Below are positions 1 to 12,156 of a stretch of DNA of 64,000 nt, in pieces. The position numbers and the translations under genes are program-made. The stretch lies in assembly GCA_947044365.1 (NCBI GenBank), contig OX345645.1, forward strand, positions 151,501 through 215,500. Direction: 5' to 3'. Under the pieces are notes generated by a model. It was not told the DNA's origin. It searched no databases and saw only the letters and a program-made list of their open reading frames with translations. How positions within the stretch are numbered: the stretch's first letter is position 1; the number at the start of each line of letters is the position of its first letter. Source of the DNA: Petrosia ficiformis (taxonomy: Eukaryota > Porifera > Demospongiae > Haplosclerida > Petrosiidae).

Positions 1-940
1 TGAAGAATTCCTCCACTGGTCTTTGTTCCCAAGAGTTACTCCTCCTGAAGAACATACAGATGCTAAAGGGTAAATAGCGCATTGTATATTTCTTTCATTA
101 TTGTAAATTGTTCGATTAGCTTGCTCACGATTCCAAGAGGTATTCAACATCCTAGTTTCATCCCATTTGGACAACATGCACATCTCTGTTCCTCAGAGGA
201 TCTTAGTATGTTACTTAATATACACTCTATCAACATTACTTAATATACACTTTATCAACATTACTTAATATACACTCTATCAACATTACTTAATATACAC
301 TCTATCAACATTACTTAATATACACTCTATCAACATTACTTAATATACACTCTATCAACATTACTTAATATACACTCTATCAACATTACTTAATATACAC
401 TTTATCAACATTACTTAATATACACTCTATCAACATTACTTAATATACACTCTATCAACATTACTTAATATACACTCTATCAACATTACTTAATATACAC
501 TCTATCAACATTACTTAATATACACTCTATCAACATTACTTAATATACACTCTATCAACATTACTTAATATACACTCTATCAACATTACTTAATATACAC
601 TCTATCAACATTACTTTAATATACACTCTATCAACATTACTTTACTTTAATAATTACAAGTAATGGGTCAGAATAGTTTAGTAACTGAACAACAAACTAA
701 AGCATTACAACTAGTAAAAGAGATGAAGAGGTAAGAATGCATCATATCACCTTATATTAACTAATTATTATATTATATAGATTATCAATGTGGAGATTAC
801 AATGTACTGCAATAAGAGATCGTTCCAAGAGACTTGAGTTTCTGGAGAATATTATGAAATCCCAAAACACACAAAAAGCTGATGAGCAACTAGGACTCAC
901 ACGGAGGAACACACCCAACTATAACCAGTCAGTGTGTTAG
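1..940 (+). CDS. 3' end of an unidentified gene (partial)
   Basis: Three exons can be joined in phase: up to 69 (donor gtaaat), 677-730 and 781-940 (TAG). The readable C-terminus is about 90 residues, running from EEFLHWSLFPRVTPPEEH through KALQLVKEMKRLSMWRLQ and ending NYNQSVC. It is charged and probably helical in the middle (KALQLVKEMKRL, RDRSKRLEFLENIMK). No domain was recognised. The gene continues left of the window. Its first visible intron (70-676) is mostly a 25-bp minisatellite. It is tail-to-tail with RPL17, with 94 bp between stop codons. The acceptor at 676 was chosen because the nearer AGs put a stop in frame. The gene is probably real, but its function is unknown. Confidence 0.5.
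208..645. repeat. 25-bp minisatellite, about 17 copies
   Basis: Direct tandem copies of a 25-bp unit (attacttaatatacactctatcaac) run almost uninterrupted inside an intron. Copies differ mainly by C/T at one position (actcta/acttta), and the last copies carry an extra T. The low divergence suggests recent expansion. There are no spacers, so this is not a CRISPR-like array. Confidence 0.95.
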
Positions 941-1034
941 TTAGTTAATCAGCCAAAAAAAGGCAATTATATTCATTATAATAATTTCTTTTTGAAACAA
1001 ACCTCCACCTTACTGATAAAACATTAACACATTG

Positions 1035-2313
1035 TTATTCACTACCAGATAATGCTGCTTTTAGTTTTTGACGTTTCAGTTTCTTTTGAGAAACTTTCTT
1101 TTTCGTAACTTCTTCCTCTTCTGGTTTTGGAACGGGATCATCTTTTTCAGTCAATATCATCTCAACATGACACGGTGAGCTCATGTAAGCTACAAGATGT
1201 AAACAAATATCTTATATGGTAATGTGAACATGTAAACGAAGATACACATGTATATTTATACAAACAAAGTCAAAGAGGGAGTTATTTACTACACGATTCT
1301 ACACCATGTAAGAGCATTAAATAGTAGCAAAATATATATCATTGTGCCAACCTCATTGGAGAATGAATATAATTTATATCTACTCAAAATTTCATTTTTG
1401 GGGTACTCAAATATTTTGCTCAATATTTCTTCCAATGTTTTGATTAACGTCCTATCGTATGATTTTAAGAGTCGCAATAACACAACCAATAATATAATAA
1501 ACAGAGTGTTTATCCTCAAAGGTCTTTAACGCTGAAACATACCTTCACATTACTATTTCACAAGTTCTACAAATCACACAAGTACAATAACACTACACAC
1601 ATATACACAACTGATATAATACAAATATACTAATTACAACACTACACACATATACACATCACTTACGGTTAATTCTTCCATGAGCTCTATAAGTCCTTCT
1701 CCTCATTTTAGCTGCTCTTTGCACACTAATGTGTTCTATTACTAATGCATCAGTATTTAACATTTTCAGCTCAGCATTACTCTCTGCGTTCCTTAACAAA
1801 TCTAATAGTAATTCGGCACTCTTCCTGGGCCAACGACCTTGAGGCCATTTGTGATGTTTACACTAACAAAATTATTAAAACAATTATGTATTAAATGCAG
1901 CTAAGTGGAAAGAATCTCTTCATTATTCCATTCAAATATTCTATATAATTATTACAAGGGGCTCTCACTAGTATGATTATAGCCACACCCACTAACCTGG
2001 GCTTTTCGTCCCACACCACCATTAAATCTTCTGAAAGGTATGATTTGCTTCTTAGCTATGACGTCTTTCAAATATCTAATAGCTTTCCTTAAATTCATAT
2101 GCTTTATAGCTTGAGCAGTTTCTCTGGTATTCTGTAATTAATAAATCATTATAATATTCATAATGTATTAATACTCATACCTTGAAATGAACTCTGAGAT
2201 CAAATCCCCTTGCTTTACATGCTATTAAATATCATGTGATGAACTTAACTTTTCATAAAGAAGTTAGACTTACATTTTGCTGGATTCTCTGGTTCCCTGG
2301 AATATCTCGTCAT
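1035..2313 (-). CDS. RPL17: 60S ribosomal protein L17 (uL22)
   Basis: Five coding exons (2274-2313, 2181-2221, 1997-2131, 1667-1862, 1035-1189) join in phase to 188 residues; the human protein is 184. It starts [15 protein letters not shown], contains [40 protein letters not shown] and [14 protein letters not shown], and ends with [15 protein letters not shown] and a lysine-rich tail. These match eukaryotic RPL17 along the whole length. The protein is a structural component of the large ribosomal subunit near the peptide exit tunnel. The first codon matches the family start, so any further exon upstream is 5'UTR. The gene is head-to-head with the FKBP46-like gene, 181 bp between starts. Confidence 0.97.
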
Positions 2314-2494
2314 TTCTACTGCAGCAACACACTACAATATATTATAAATATAATTAAATGTTTTATAATGATATGGAGTAACAGAAAGAAGAGATGAGAT
2401 GAGATACTTACCCTCTCACCCAACAACGTGAGCACCTCACAAATATATACAAATCAACTACTGAGCATGCTCAGTTATAACCCACGTGGACAAC
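2314..2494. promoter_or_regulatory. Bidirectional promoter region RPL17 / FKBP46-like
   Basis: The 181 bp between two divergent start codons must hold both promoters. Within it, 2460-2475 (actgagcatgctcagt) is a perfect 16-bp palindrome, and an E-box CACGTG follows at about 2483. The palindrome core resembles an NRF1-type GCATGC element, but with A/T in place of flanking G/C. Function is inferred from position only. Confidence 0.5.
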
Positions 2495-4068
2495 ATGTTT
2501 TGGGGTAAGTTTTGAATGTGTTAAAGAGTACATAATACTTTTGATACTCATTACTTGTTTTTTTTTACAGGTCTTAAACTGTTTAGTGATAAGCAGTATA
2601 CTTCTGTTATAGAGAAATCTTTTCATGTGTCTCATGCAGTTCTTGATCCCCTCATTGAATCTGAAGGACTAGTTGAAGTACATGCTCTTCTTCATAGTAC
2701 AGACTATATTGTGTGTTTGTTTGACAGAACACATGGAGTTATACAACAGCCACTCAATCTTGAAATCTCAGAAGGAGAAGAGTTAACAGTATATATTAAA
2801 AGTTCAGGAAATGCATGTGTGCATTTAACTGGGTTTTTAATTGAAGAACCTATTGATACCCAATGGGAGGGGCTACCGGATGATGGGTTCTCATTGAATG
2901 ATGTAGAAGAGGATTTTGAAGAGGTATATGTCAGTCATGGTTTTATGATAATATCACAAGGTCCTGGGTTCAATCCCTAGTCGGATTCTTGACTTCAGTT
3001 TACCTAGGTTTCATGGATTATCACAATATTAATTGTATATATATTTTTGTAGTCTACTGTTATTGAATTAAGTGATGAAGAAGATATTAATTTCCAATAT
3101 CCTGACCTCACTTCACTAGCAACTGCTAATAAAGTTAGTGATAATATCGAGGAGAAAGTTATTAATAAAATGAGTACAAAAACTAATTTCATAATTATAT
3201 ATAATTTATGGTGACAGTGAATATATTCTGTTATTTTAGAAAAGTATTACTAATTTAAGTGAAGAGAAAGGCAATGAGAAACAACGTAAAAGAAAAAGAG
3301 TGTCTTTTGATTTGAATACTGGGGACAATGTGAATAAGACTAAAAAGACAACAGATGATACCACCAGTATAAAATTGAATGTTCCACATCAAAAACAAAC
3401 TAAAGTATGTTTAAAATACTATTATATTAATGTATTGACTATTGACACTTACATCTCATTAACTATTAAACAAATCAATGTCTATGTTTTATATAATTGC
3501 TGGTGCAAACACAGTCATGTTTCTATCTTTTATATTCAACACCAATTAGGGTTTTACAAAAACACTCTCCGGTGGTACAATAACAGAGGAAATAGTCTAT
3601 GGACATGGAAAGATTGCAAAAAATGGTCGAAATGTATGTTACACCAGGACTGTGTATTATTACATATATACACACCACACTATGTATTTAGGTATATATC
3701 AGATATACTGGGAGAGTATCAGGTAGCGGAAAGATTGTTGACAGTGTTGGGAAGCAAGAGAAACCTCTTTGTTTTGAGTTAGGTAAGAATGAAGTAATGA
3801 GAGGTTTAGATCGAGGAATTCGAGGTAATTTTAAATGATTGACATCACCACACATGATATCACTATTCTTATCACTAGGTATGCGAATAGGAGGGAAAAG
3901 AAGAATAACCATTCCACCATCACAAAGGTATTTCTTCACATCTATTCAATTGATCTATGGTTAACCTAAACTCACACACACACACACAGGCAAAACATAG
4001 AAGTACCATCCACTGTACCTATAGACAGTGATCTTGTATTAGATGTGGAACTTGTTAATGTACAATAA
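2495..4068 (+). CDS. Nucleoplasmin-like FK506-binding protein (FKBP46/39 type)
   Basis: The N-terminal exons (2495-2504, 2571-2923) encode MFWGLKLFSDKQYTS and an eight-stranded nucleoplasmin-like domain with acidic tail (DDGFSLNDVEEDFEE). Middle exons (from 3053; 3240-3404) give an acidic stretch and a basic, NLS-like KQRKRKRV. The C-terminal exons (3550-3633, 3692-3824, 3879-3926, 3990-4068) form an FKBP prolyl isomerase domain (TLSGGTITEEIVYGHG, YTGRVSGSGKIVDS, FELGKNEVMRGLDRGIRG, MRIGGKRRITIPP, VLDVELVNVQ). This order matches nuclear FKBPs of insects and yeast that act as histone chaperones. The usual active-site Trp (GWDLG) is Leu here, and the AYG loop is replaced by QRQNIEVP, so isomerase activity may be weak. 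The end of exon 3 is uncertain (AAA before gttagt near 3133, or before gttatt near 3160). Confidence 0.9.
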
Positions 4069-4085
4069 CAATATTCAAATATATT

Positions 4086-5504
4086 TTAACATTCATTTAT
4101 TCTTTTAGTAATGTCAGTTAATAAATGATGATGGATTTGTTGTACTGTTTGCTGTCCATTCAGTATTTTAACTACACAAAAATGATTCATTACAAATAAT
4201 AATTATAGTCTCGAATGTTACCTGAGGTTAGAGAGAAGGCAGTTCTCTCTGTGTCACAGTATTGTGGCCAAATGTGATTTTCAAAGAATCCTTGTGTATC
4301 TGGTGATGCATAATCTTTTCTACTCCTAAAATAATAATAATAATGAATAATAATAATTATGATAAAGTAACTAACCTCCTTCGTTGATAACAAGTAGCTT
4401 TATCAAGTTTTATAAAATATGACATGTTGTATTTAGTTTGAATATCACTATATTATTAGTGTGGTAACATTATCACAAATACAATAAATAATTACCTGTT
4501 TCGTAATATCTGAGTGCCTTCAACAATTATTACATGTAATATATTATTCATCTTCTCACATGATTTACAATATCTCTGTGGATTAGTACTTATGTCACTC
4601 AAATCAGTTGAAAGTTTGGACCAATTTATAGCAGAAATATCTGTAAAAGGGCATTTGATAATAATATGTTTACAAAATAATGAAATATAAGAAAAGGAGT
4701 ATGATTATTATAACATGATAGTTTATAAACACACAATTCATTTAATTACATCATCATAATGGCATCTTTTCATGAGAACTGAAATCAAAAATAATCATTT
4801 CCCACTTTTGTGTTCATTCCCTAATTGTTAGTGTTGATGATCTCACAGGAAGTTATGTACACTTGAATGTGAATGTATATTATTATATAATGTGGGAATA
4901 GGAAATTAACTTCATTATTTATTATACATGTACACAACATATAGGTATTACATACATATATACATAATACATATACACATGTACATACATATAACATATA
5001 TATGTACATACATATAGAGGTATATGTATGTACACAGTACATTAAAAAATGTACATGATAAGTATGTATGTAGGATGTACTACATATTTTGTAGATACAT
5101 ATACATGTACATACATAATTATATTATGTATGTATGTAGAAGTACTAATACATGTGTATCAATGTACATGACATATACATGTACATGTATAATAATATGT
5201 ATAATACCATCAAAAGCTTGGTATCCATTAAAAATTGGTATTTGGTGAAGGTCCTAAAATAACATAAAATATAGTTTATAATACGTAGATACCCATACAT
5301 ATATATGAACCTGATAATAATCATCTTGATGAATAACAATACTATGTAGTACATCTTGGTGAAGTAATTGACTAAGTGTTGTTTTGCCTGTACAAGTTGC
5401 ACTAATTAATGAAATGCCATTCTTTTTAATGCAGTCTTCATTATCACCACTTACCCACTAATGGCAACAATTAGTGAATTGTGTTGTGTACTAGAAATAT
5501 CCAT
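4086..5504 (-). CDS. NMRK1: Nicotinamide riboside kinase
   Basis: Seven exons (5455-5504, 5311-5401, 5208-5253, 4496-4640, 4376-4447, 4222-4325, 4086-4171) join in phase to 197 residues; human NMRK1 is 199. The P-loop GATCTGKTTL is split by intron 1. It is followed by VIHQDDYYQ (substrate Asp), HVIIVEGTQIL (Walker B-like), SYFIKLDKATCYQRRRSRKDY (lid region) and the family signature GFFENHIWPQY. The enzyme phosphorylates nicotinamide riboside to NMN in cytosolic NAD salvage. It is tail-to-tail with FKBP46, only 17 bp between stops, so the 3'UTRs must overlap. Human carries NMRK1 and NMRK2; I cannot say which this is closer to beyond length. Confidence 0.92.
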
Positions 5505-5997
5505 ATTTAGAAATATAAACAGGTCCTCTGGGGATGAGAAAGTGAAGATATAAGAATACCCCCCTCCCTGTTAAATATCCATTAGAGAAATGTTGTTTAG
5601 ACTAGATAAATATTATGCATAAAAGATATTCATGTGCTGTGGTTTAGTAGGGTTTAGTTGTGTGGGTGTTTGGTTGCTAGGGACAAAGTTCTAAATATCA
5701 AAGTATTATGATTAGGATGATGAAACAGTTCAATGCGTGTACTTATCTGATGACGTGTCCACTGGGAAACCACATATGCATTCATCATGAATATGTTTAT
5801 TAACAGGTGCTATAAAAACTGACGGTGTTCGAGAAACATCACGAATTAAGTGGAAGCCAGCAACAGACAGAAGAGAGTAGGTAGCGACACGTCAGCTTGC
5901 TGTGGACATTATAAAAAAAGTGCTGATCTAAATTGTAAGCAACACAGCGAGGTAACTGACTACAGGTGATATACAAGTTTAGGCTACTGTTAGAAAA
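5505..5997. promoter_or_regulatory. Divergent intergenic region NMRK / LARP6
   Basis: These 493 bp separate the start codons of two divergent genes. They should contain both promoters and the LARP6 5'UTR. No repeat, ORF or recognisable binding site stands out. Confidence 0.35.
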
Positions 5998-7116
5998 ATG
6001 GTGGAAGTGCTGATCCCAAATACAATACTTAACCAATCTTTACTACCTAGAAGTAGACTTACCAGTGAGTCGAACTACCTTTCGACAGTTGATATGCTGT
6101 ACTCAGCTGACGATGAACGAGAATTCAGTCCGACGAAGAGTACTACCAGTACAGAACCGAAAATGAGTGATTCCGAAATACGTGAACGAGTACTACGTCA
6201 AGTGGAATGGTACTTCGGTGACGAAAACTTGCAAAAAGATTCTTTTCTGATGAAGCATATAGCCAGAAATAAACAAGGACTAGTTAGTTTAAAACTAGTA
6301 GCTTCTCTAAGAAAAGTGAAAGCTATCACAAAAGATTGGAGAATAGTTGCAGAAAGCATCAAAGATTCTACCACATTGGAAATCAATGAAGATGGTACAA
6401 AAATCAGACGAATAGATCCAGTACCAGAGATTGACTATTCTCGTATCCCAAGAACAATTCTAATCACAAACTACACTAACAGCAATCCAGAACTCTCACA
6501 GGTACAACAAGAATTTTCAAGATATGGTACAATATCTCATGTACAGATACTTCATCCTGGAAAGGCTATACCGCTTGATATCAAATCATGTCGGAGTAAA
6601 TTTCCATCAATTGGTAAAGAATTATGTTTACTAATTGAATACAATTCTACAGAAACAGCAAAAAGAGTATGCAGAGAACTCAACCAGAACTGGAGACAGA
6701 CAATGTCTATTCATTTATTATCTTCAAAAGATGACGTACAAACCGATCACATAGAGACACAAGAGGAAATCGGCAAACGTCAACGAGTTACGAAAGTTTC
6801 AAACCAAAAAGGAGTGAATTCAGAAAGCCCAAAAACAAAACAACACAAAGGAAAAACACAGGAAATAGTCTCATCTCGTAGACTGAACACTCGACACAGA
6901 ACTCCTAATGGATATGGGTCTGATTCTGGATATTCCGCAAGTCGTTCTCCAAGTCTCAGTCCTAAACAAAGCCCAGCTCCTTCCAGAAGATTCTTTGGTG
7001 ATAACCAATCTACTCCTTTAAGACTAACACTAACAAGCAAAGTTTCTCCCCTAGTTCTTGTTTTAAGGAACCCACATGGACCAGATGGAACTAAAGGATT
7101 CCACTGTAGAGACTAA
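5998..7116 (+). CDS. LARP6: La-related protein 6 (LARP6/acheron type)
   Basis: A single uninterrupted exon encodes 372 residues. Residues about 58-143 are a La motif (IRERVLRQVEWYFGDENLQK, DSFLMKHI, GLVSLKLVASLRKVKAI). Residues about 152-243 are an RRM-like domain (TILITNYT, FSRYGTISHVQIL). A basic, Ser-rich linker follows, and the C-terminus carries the SUZ-C/LSA motif LVLRNPHGPDGTKGF, diagnostic of LARP6. LARP6 binds structured mRNA 5'UTRs (collagen mRNAs in vertebrates). A coding region without introns is typical neither of this window nor of the neighbouring genes. The ATG at 5998 is preceded by AAAA and is the first in frame. Confidence 0.95.
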   Translation: MVEVLIPNTILNQSLLPRSRLTSESNYLSTVDMLYSADDEREFSPTKSTTSTEPKMSDSEIRERVLRQVEWYFGDENLQKDSFLMKHIARNKQGLVSLKLVASLRKVKAITKDWRIVAESIKDSTTLEINEDGTKIRRIDPVPEIDYSRIPRTILITNYTNSNPELSQVQQEFSRYGTISHVQILHPGKAIPLDIKSCRSKFPSIGKELCLLIEYNSTETAKRVCRELNQNWRQTMSIHLLSSKDDVQTDHIETQEEIGKRQRVTKVSNQKGVNSESPKTKQHKGKTQEIVSSRRLNTRHRTPNGYGSDSGYSASRSPSLSPKQSPAPSRRFFGDNQSTPLRLTLTSKVSPLVLVLRNPHGPDGTKGFHCRD

Positions 7117-7476
7117 TGTGTTTATATGTACAATATACTGTGCTGTATGAGTTTTTGTATTATCATACTTTGAACACTTGTATTTTTTTGATCACTTTAA
7201 ATCCCATGTTTTTTTATATATGCAATCATTTTATTAATTGTAAATGACTTACCACTGATGCATTCATTAATCAATAAAGTTGAATCCAATGAAAATTTTA
7301 AACTGATATGTACCTGTGGAATAAATAGATTTGTAATATGTTTATACAGAATGATGTAAAAAATCTGCAAGATAGTAAAAAAAGCAGGAAAAAAATACCT
7401 GGGACTTCCCCTCTTACTAGTAATTATCAATACCGTATATCAAATATAATTAGAGAAAAATATTATAATTGTAATT
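7117..7476. other. LARP6 3' region and spacer
   Basis: AT-rich sequence with several poly-T/poly-A runs. It presumably contains the LARP6 3'UTR and the promoter of the next gene. No coding signal was seen. Confidence 0.3.
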
Positions 7477-9900
7477 ATGGAGCAGGATAATTCCTTTGAA
7501 CCACTCAAAGTTACTCTAACAGGTGAGTCCAATTAATATGAAATACACAAAATAAATTATAATGATCTTGTTTAGTTGTTTCAGGAAGAAATTTACAAAG
7601 TAAGAGGAAAGGAGGTGAGTAAAATCTGTATGATGAAATTAATTGATCACATGATGTTACACCTCTAATTATAAGAGATATGTCATGCTTCAGTTGTGTT
7701 TGGACTGGGTAAAGAATTATTTCAAACAGAAGAGGTTGAGTCAAGTGAACCATTTTGGAATCAAGAAGCACATGTGTAATTATATTCATAATTTATATTA
7801 ATAATTAATGAATACTGAAATTAATATTCATAGTTTTCAAACATGCTTATTATAAAATTCTCATTCTGTGTATTGTAGGAATGTGACTGGAAAATCAAAT
7901 GATTCATTATCATTCAAATTAAAGGATCAGGGTAACACGATAGGTATAGTAAAGATTCCAGTGAACACTATACAAAGGAGGCGTTCTGAACAATGGTATC
8001 CATTGAAACCTTATAAGAGAGAGAAGGAAGTCCATGGAGAATTAGCTTTGATTTGTTTTGTGTCTGAATTCAGACCCCTACCACAACAAACGGAAGTATC
8101 TCCAGGTAGCTCTCATAACAGCTCCATGGAAGATCTTCCTCATGGAGAAAAGAAAAAAGGACCTTTTCATGGATTTCATCGTCGAACTCCTTCATGGGGA
8201 ATTATTAAAGCATCTTCAGATACGGATGTAATAACTAATAAGAAAAGAGAACATAATGAATCACGAACCAGTCCTTCTCCTATGTCTACTGGAAGTAAAG
8301 ATGATACAGGATCAGAGAATGGTATATTATTAACCTAATATCATATATTATTATTTGTATAATATATTACAGAGAATCCTCTTGCTCCTGAGGTAACTGG
8401 GATATCACCAAATGAGGGATCTGTTGAAGGTAATGAAAAGGTAATTCTAAGAGGTTCTAATCTTGGACAAAGTAAGGGTGATATTTTGAGAGTGATGTTA
8501 GTCAATGTTGACTGTACAAGTACATTGGAATACTTTTCATCTGGTTAGTATTCTAATATTATTATCCTGTCTGTAAGGATATTATCTGTTAGTTTTCCTG
8601 TACTACTATCTTTGAATAGACATATATAAAACTAATTACTTTATATAATTTAATTATAACCAGACATGTGATTTTACACTCACTATTTCTATTATGCATA
8701 TATTATTTGCTGATGTCAGTTTTGCTTAATGTACATAAATAGCATGTACATGATTATAATATGCCTACATCAGCAGTTGTAGTCAGCATTATGAATCAGT
8801 AAACACTCTACATACTATAGCTAACACTACATACTATAGCTAACACTACATACTATAGCTAACACTACATATTATAGCTAACACTACATGCTATAGCTAA
8901 CACTACATACTATAGCTAACACTACATACTATAGCTAACACTACATACTATAGCTAACACTACATACTATAGCTAACACTACATATTATAGCTAACACTA
9001 CATGCTATAGCTAACACTACATACTATAGCTAACACTACATACTATAGCTAACACTACATACTATAGCTAACACTACATACTATAGTTGTATGTGACTCA
9101 TTGTAAATCAAAAACAGCTACATACTCCCACCATATCTATCTATGTATCTATCTATTTATCTGTCTGTCTATCCATCCATTTAGCTATCTATCTATTTAT
9201 GTATTTATAGGTAAACTAGCAGTCACGTCCCTTCCTCGTAGAACTCCAGGATCAGGTCCAGTAATTATTGAGACAAGATCTGGTGGAGTGGGTGTATCAT
9301 CACTACATTATATGTATGCATCCCGTTCTCCTAGTGAGAGAGTTAAAGGAGATATATATAATAGTAGTCCTGTTCTTAACAGAAAACTAACAGGTAGGTG
9401 GTAAACAGGTGTTGTTTAATACTAAAAGAGTATGTTTTGACTTTTAATTACTTATTACATTGTTTTATAAACTAATAACTAAATATAGAATACATTATAC
9501 TTCATTATTTATATTCCCTGGCACAAGTTTATTACCATAATTAGTATTAATCCACCTACACACAACAATATACACAATAATACACATAGTATGTTTATTT
9601 TAATGGATTCTGTTGTTCAAACATAGCTGTTTAGCCAGGAATTTCATCATTTTGTATGTGTGTATGTACGTATGTGTGTATATAATACTGTATATTTGTA
9701 TATTTGTTGGCACTAGTCAGGAATAACCACCACTCAGATGAGTTAACCACCTCTGAGATAATACATGTATAGGGTACTGAGACAGTATTACTTGATAAAC
9801 AACACTAAATGCCAGTTAGAATCCAACCACCACTCTAAATATCCTGGGCAGCACACTGATACTATATGTGTGTATGTGTGTATATAATACTATATGTGTG

Positions 9901-9932
<32 letters not shown>

Positions 9933-10216
9933 TGTATGTACATGTATGTGTGTATATAATACTATATGTGTGTATATGTATGTATGTATGTATGTGTGTA
10001 TATAATACTATATGTGTGTATATGTATGTATGTATGTGTGTATATAATACTATATGTGTGTATATGTATGTATGTATGTATGTGTGTATATAATACTATA
10101 TGTGTGTATATGTATGTATGTATGTGTGTATATAATACTATATGTGTGTATATGTATGTATGTATGTATGCATGTATGTATGTACATGTATGTGTGTATA
10201 TAATACTATATGTGTG

Positions 10217-10248
<32 letters not shown>

Positions 10249-10274
10249 TGTATGTATGTACACGTATGTGTGTA

Positions 10275-10310
<36 letters not shown>

Positions 10311-12064
10311 TGTGTATATAATACTGTATATATATTGTGTATATCATTTATGTATCTAAATAAACAAGTACTTGGTTACTAATTGGTTGGTTACTCTAGT
10401 GGTATTGTTAGTAGCCCTTGTTAATTAGTCTCTTATCAAAGTTCAGTTTATTGGTACAAGGGCAGAGATGTAAGTACATTGTACTGAAACCATTTATGAA
10501 GTAGTAGACAAGGTTCTGATGTAACTAAGAACATGTGACGTATATGCTCACAAGATTAGATTAGTATGGTCATATATTGTATTTTATTATCCAATTATAC
10601 ATCAGGTGTTATTATCACATGTTTTAGTATTGAATTGTAATATAATATGAATTTCAGCTTAAATAAGATAAGATTTACAGATACTAATGATTAATATTAT
10701 TCATTAATAATAATAATAATATTCATATGTGTTGTGACTGTACTTTATCACAGTGGTCTGACTTTCAGGAATTAATAATTCATGAATATAATAATTTATC
10801 TTTTGTGTTGTGTGTACATGTATGTGTACATGTATTTTACAGTACATGTATGTGTACACGTAGGTATGTCACAGTATGTGTACATGTATGTGTACATGTA
10901 CATGTATGTCACAGTATGTGTACATGTATGTGTAAATGTATTTTACAGTACATGTATGTGTACATGTAGGTATGTCACAGTATGTATACATGTATATCAC
11001 AGTATATGTACATGTATGTGTATATGTACATGTGATGTATTATGTTTGTATGAATTATGATGTAACAACTACCTTATGTGTCTATAATAATAATTATATG
11101 TAGTATGTACTTATGTGTTTTAAACTATAATACCAAAATACTATACATGTACAAACAAACATACATACGTACATACATACATACATACATACATGTACAT
11201 ACATACATACATACATACATAGTTACATACACACAATGGTGGTCAATTATTATGTCTAATGTGCCCAAATACACTATTACAATGGTCAATTATTATGTAT
11301 ACTAAAGTACTATTACAATGGTCAATTGTAATTGTGTACCTATATTATAATACTAAAGTACTATTACAATGGTCAATTGTAATTGTGTACCTAACCTATA
11401 TTATAATACTAAAGTACTACATACACATACATACATACATACATACATACAGGCATACATACATACATACATATATACATACATACATACATACACTATT
11501 ACAATGGTCAATTCTAATTATGTACTAAAGTACATACTTATTATCTCATGACTTATCATGTGATGCCACATAGACATTGATTAGTCATAATCGATAGACT
11601 AAATGTACAGAGTGTACACACACATGTGACTAGTTGCATCAGAAACTTATATTAAATATACTAACCAATCATACACACACACACACACACACACACACAG
11701 ATCAAATTACTGTATATATTGTTAAAATTGAAACTCTACTTCATTTCTTATAATATGATTTCAAGGTAGTGATTGATTGTGTAATGAATAAAAAAGTTCC
11801 CAAATCATGTAGTCATGGTGATTATTGTTACATAGTTATTATGTCTCTACATTCTTATGTTGATGTAATTATAACTAGTACATATAATTAAGTAATGTGT
11901 TCCAAGTTCTAATGATGTAATACATATATTTATGGAGAAACCTATTGTATCCAGTTGTGTTTCTAGCAATTAGTTCTGTTCAACATATGTTGTAATACAT
12001 GACATCATAATGAATCTATCTATCTCTATCTCTCTCTCTCCCTCTCTCCCTCTCTCTCTCTCTA

Positions 12065-12156
<92 letters not shown>

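Noticed and set aside
208..645. Possible CRISPR-like array
   Set aside because: The 25-bp units abut without spacers and lie in a eukaryotic intron.
5311..5504. Apparent loss of the first P-loop glycine in the riboside kinase
   Set aside because: It came from reading exon 2 through its 5' border; with the correct junction (5455/5401) the motif is GATCTGKT.
9866..10382. ORFs of 69-138 codons rich in Cys/Val/Tyr
   Set aside because: Products of TGTA/TGTG simple repeats in an intron.
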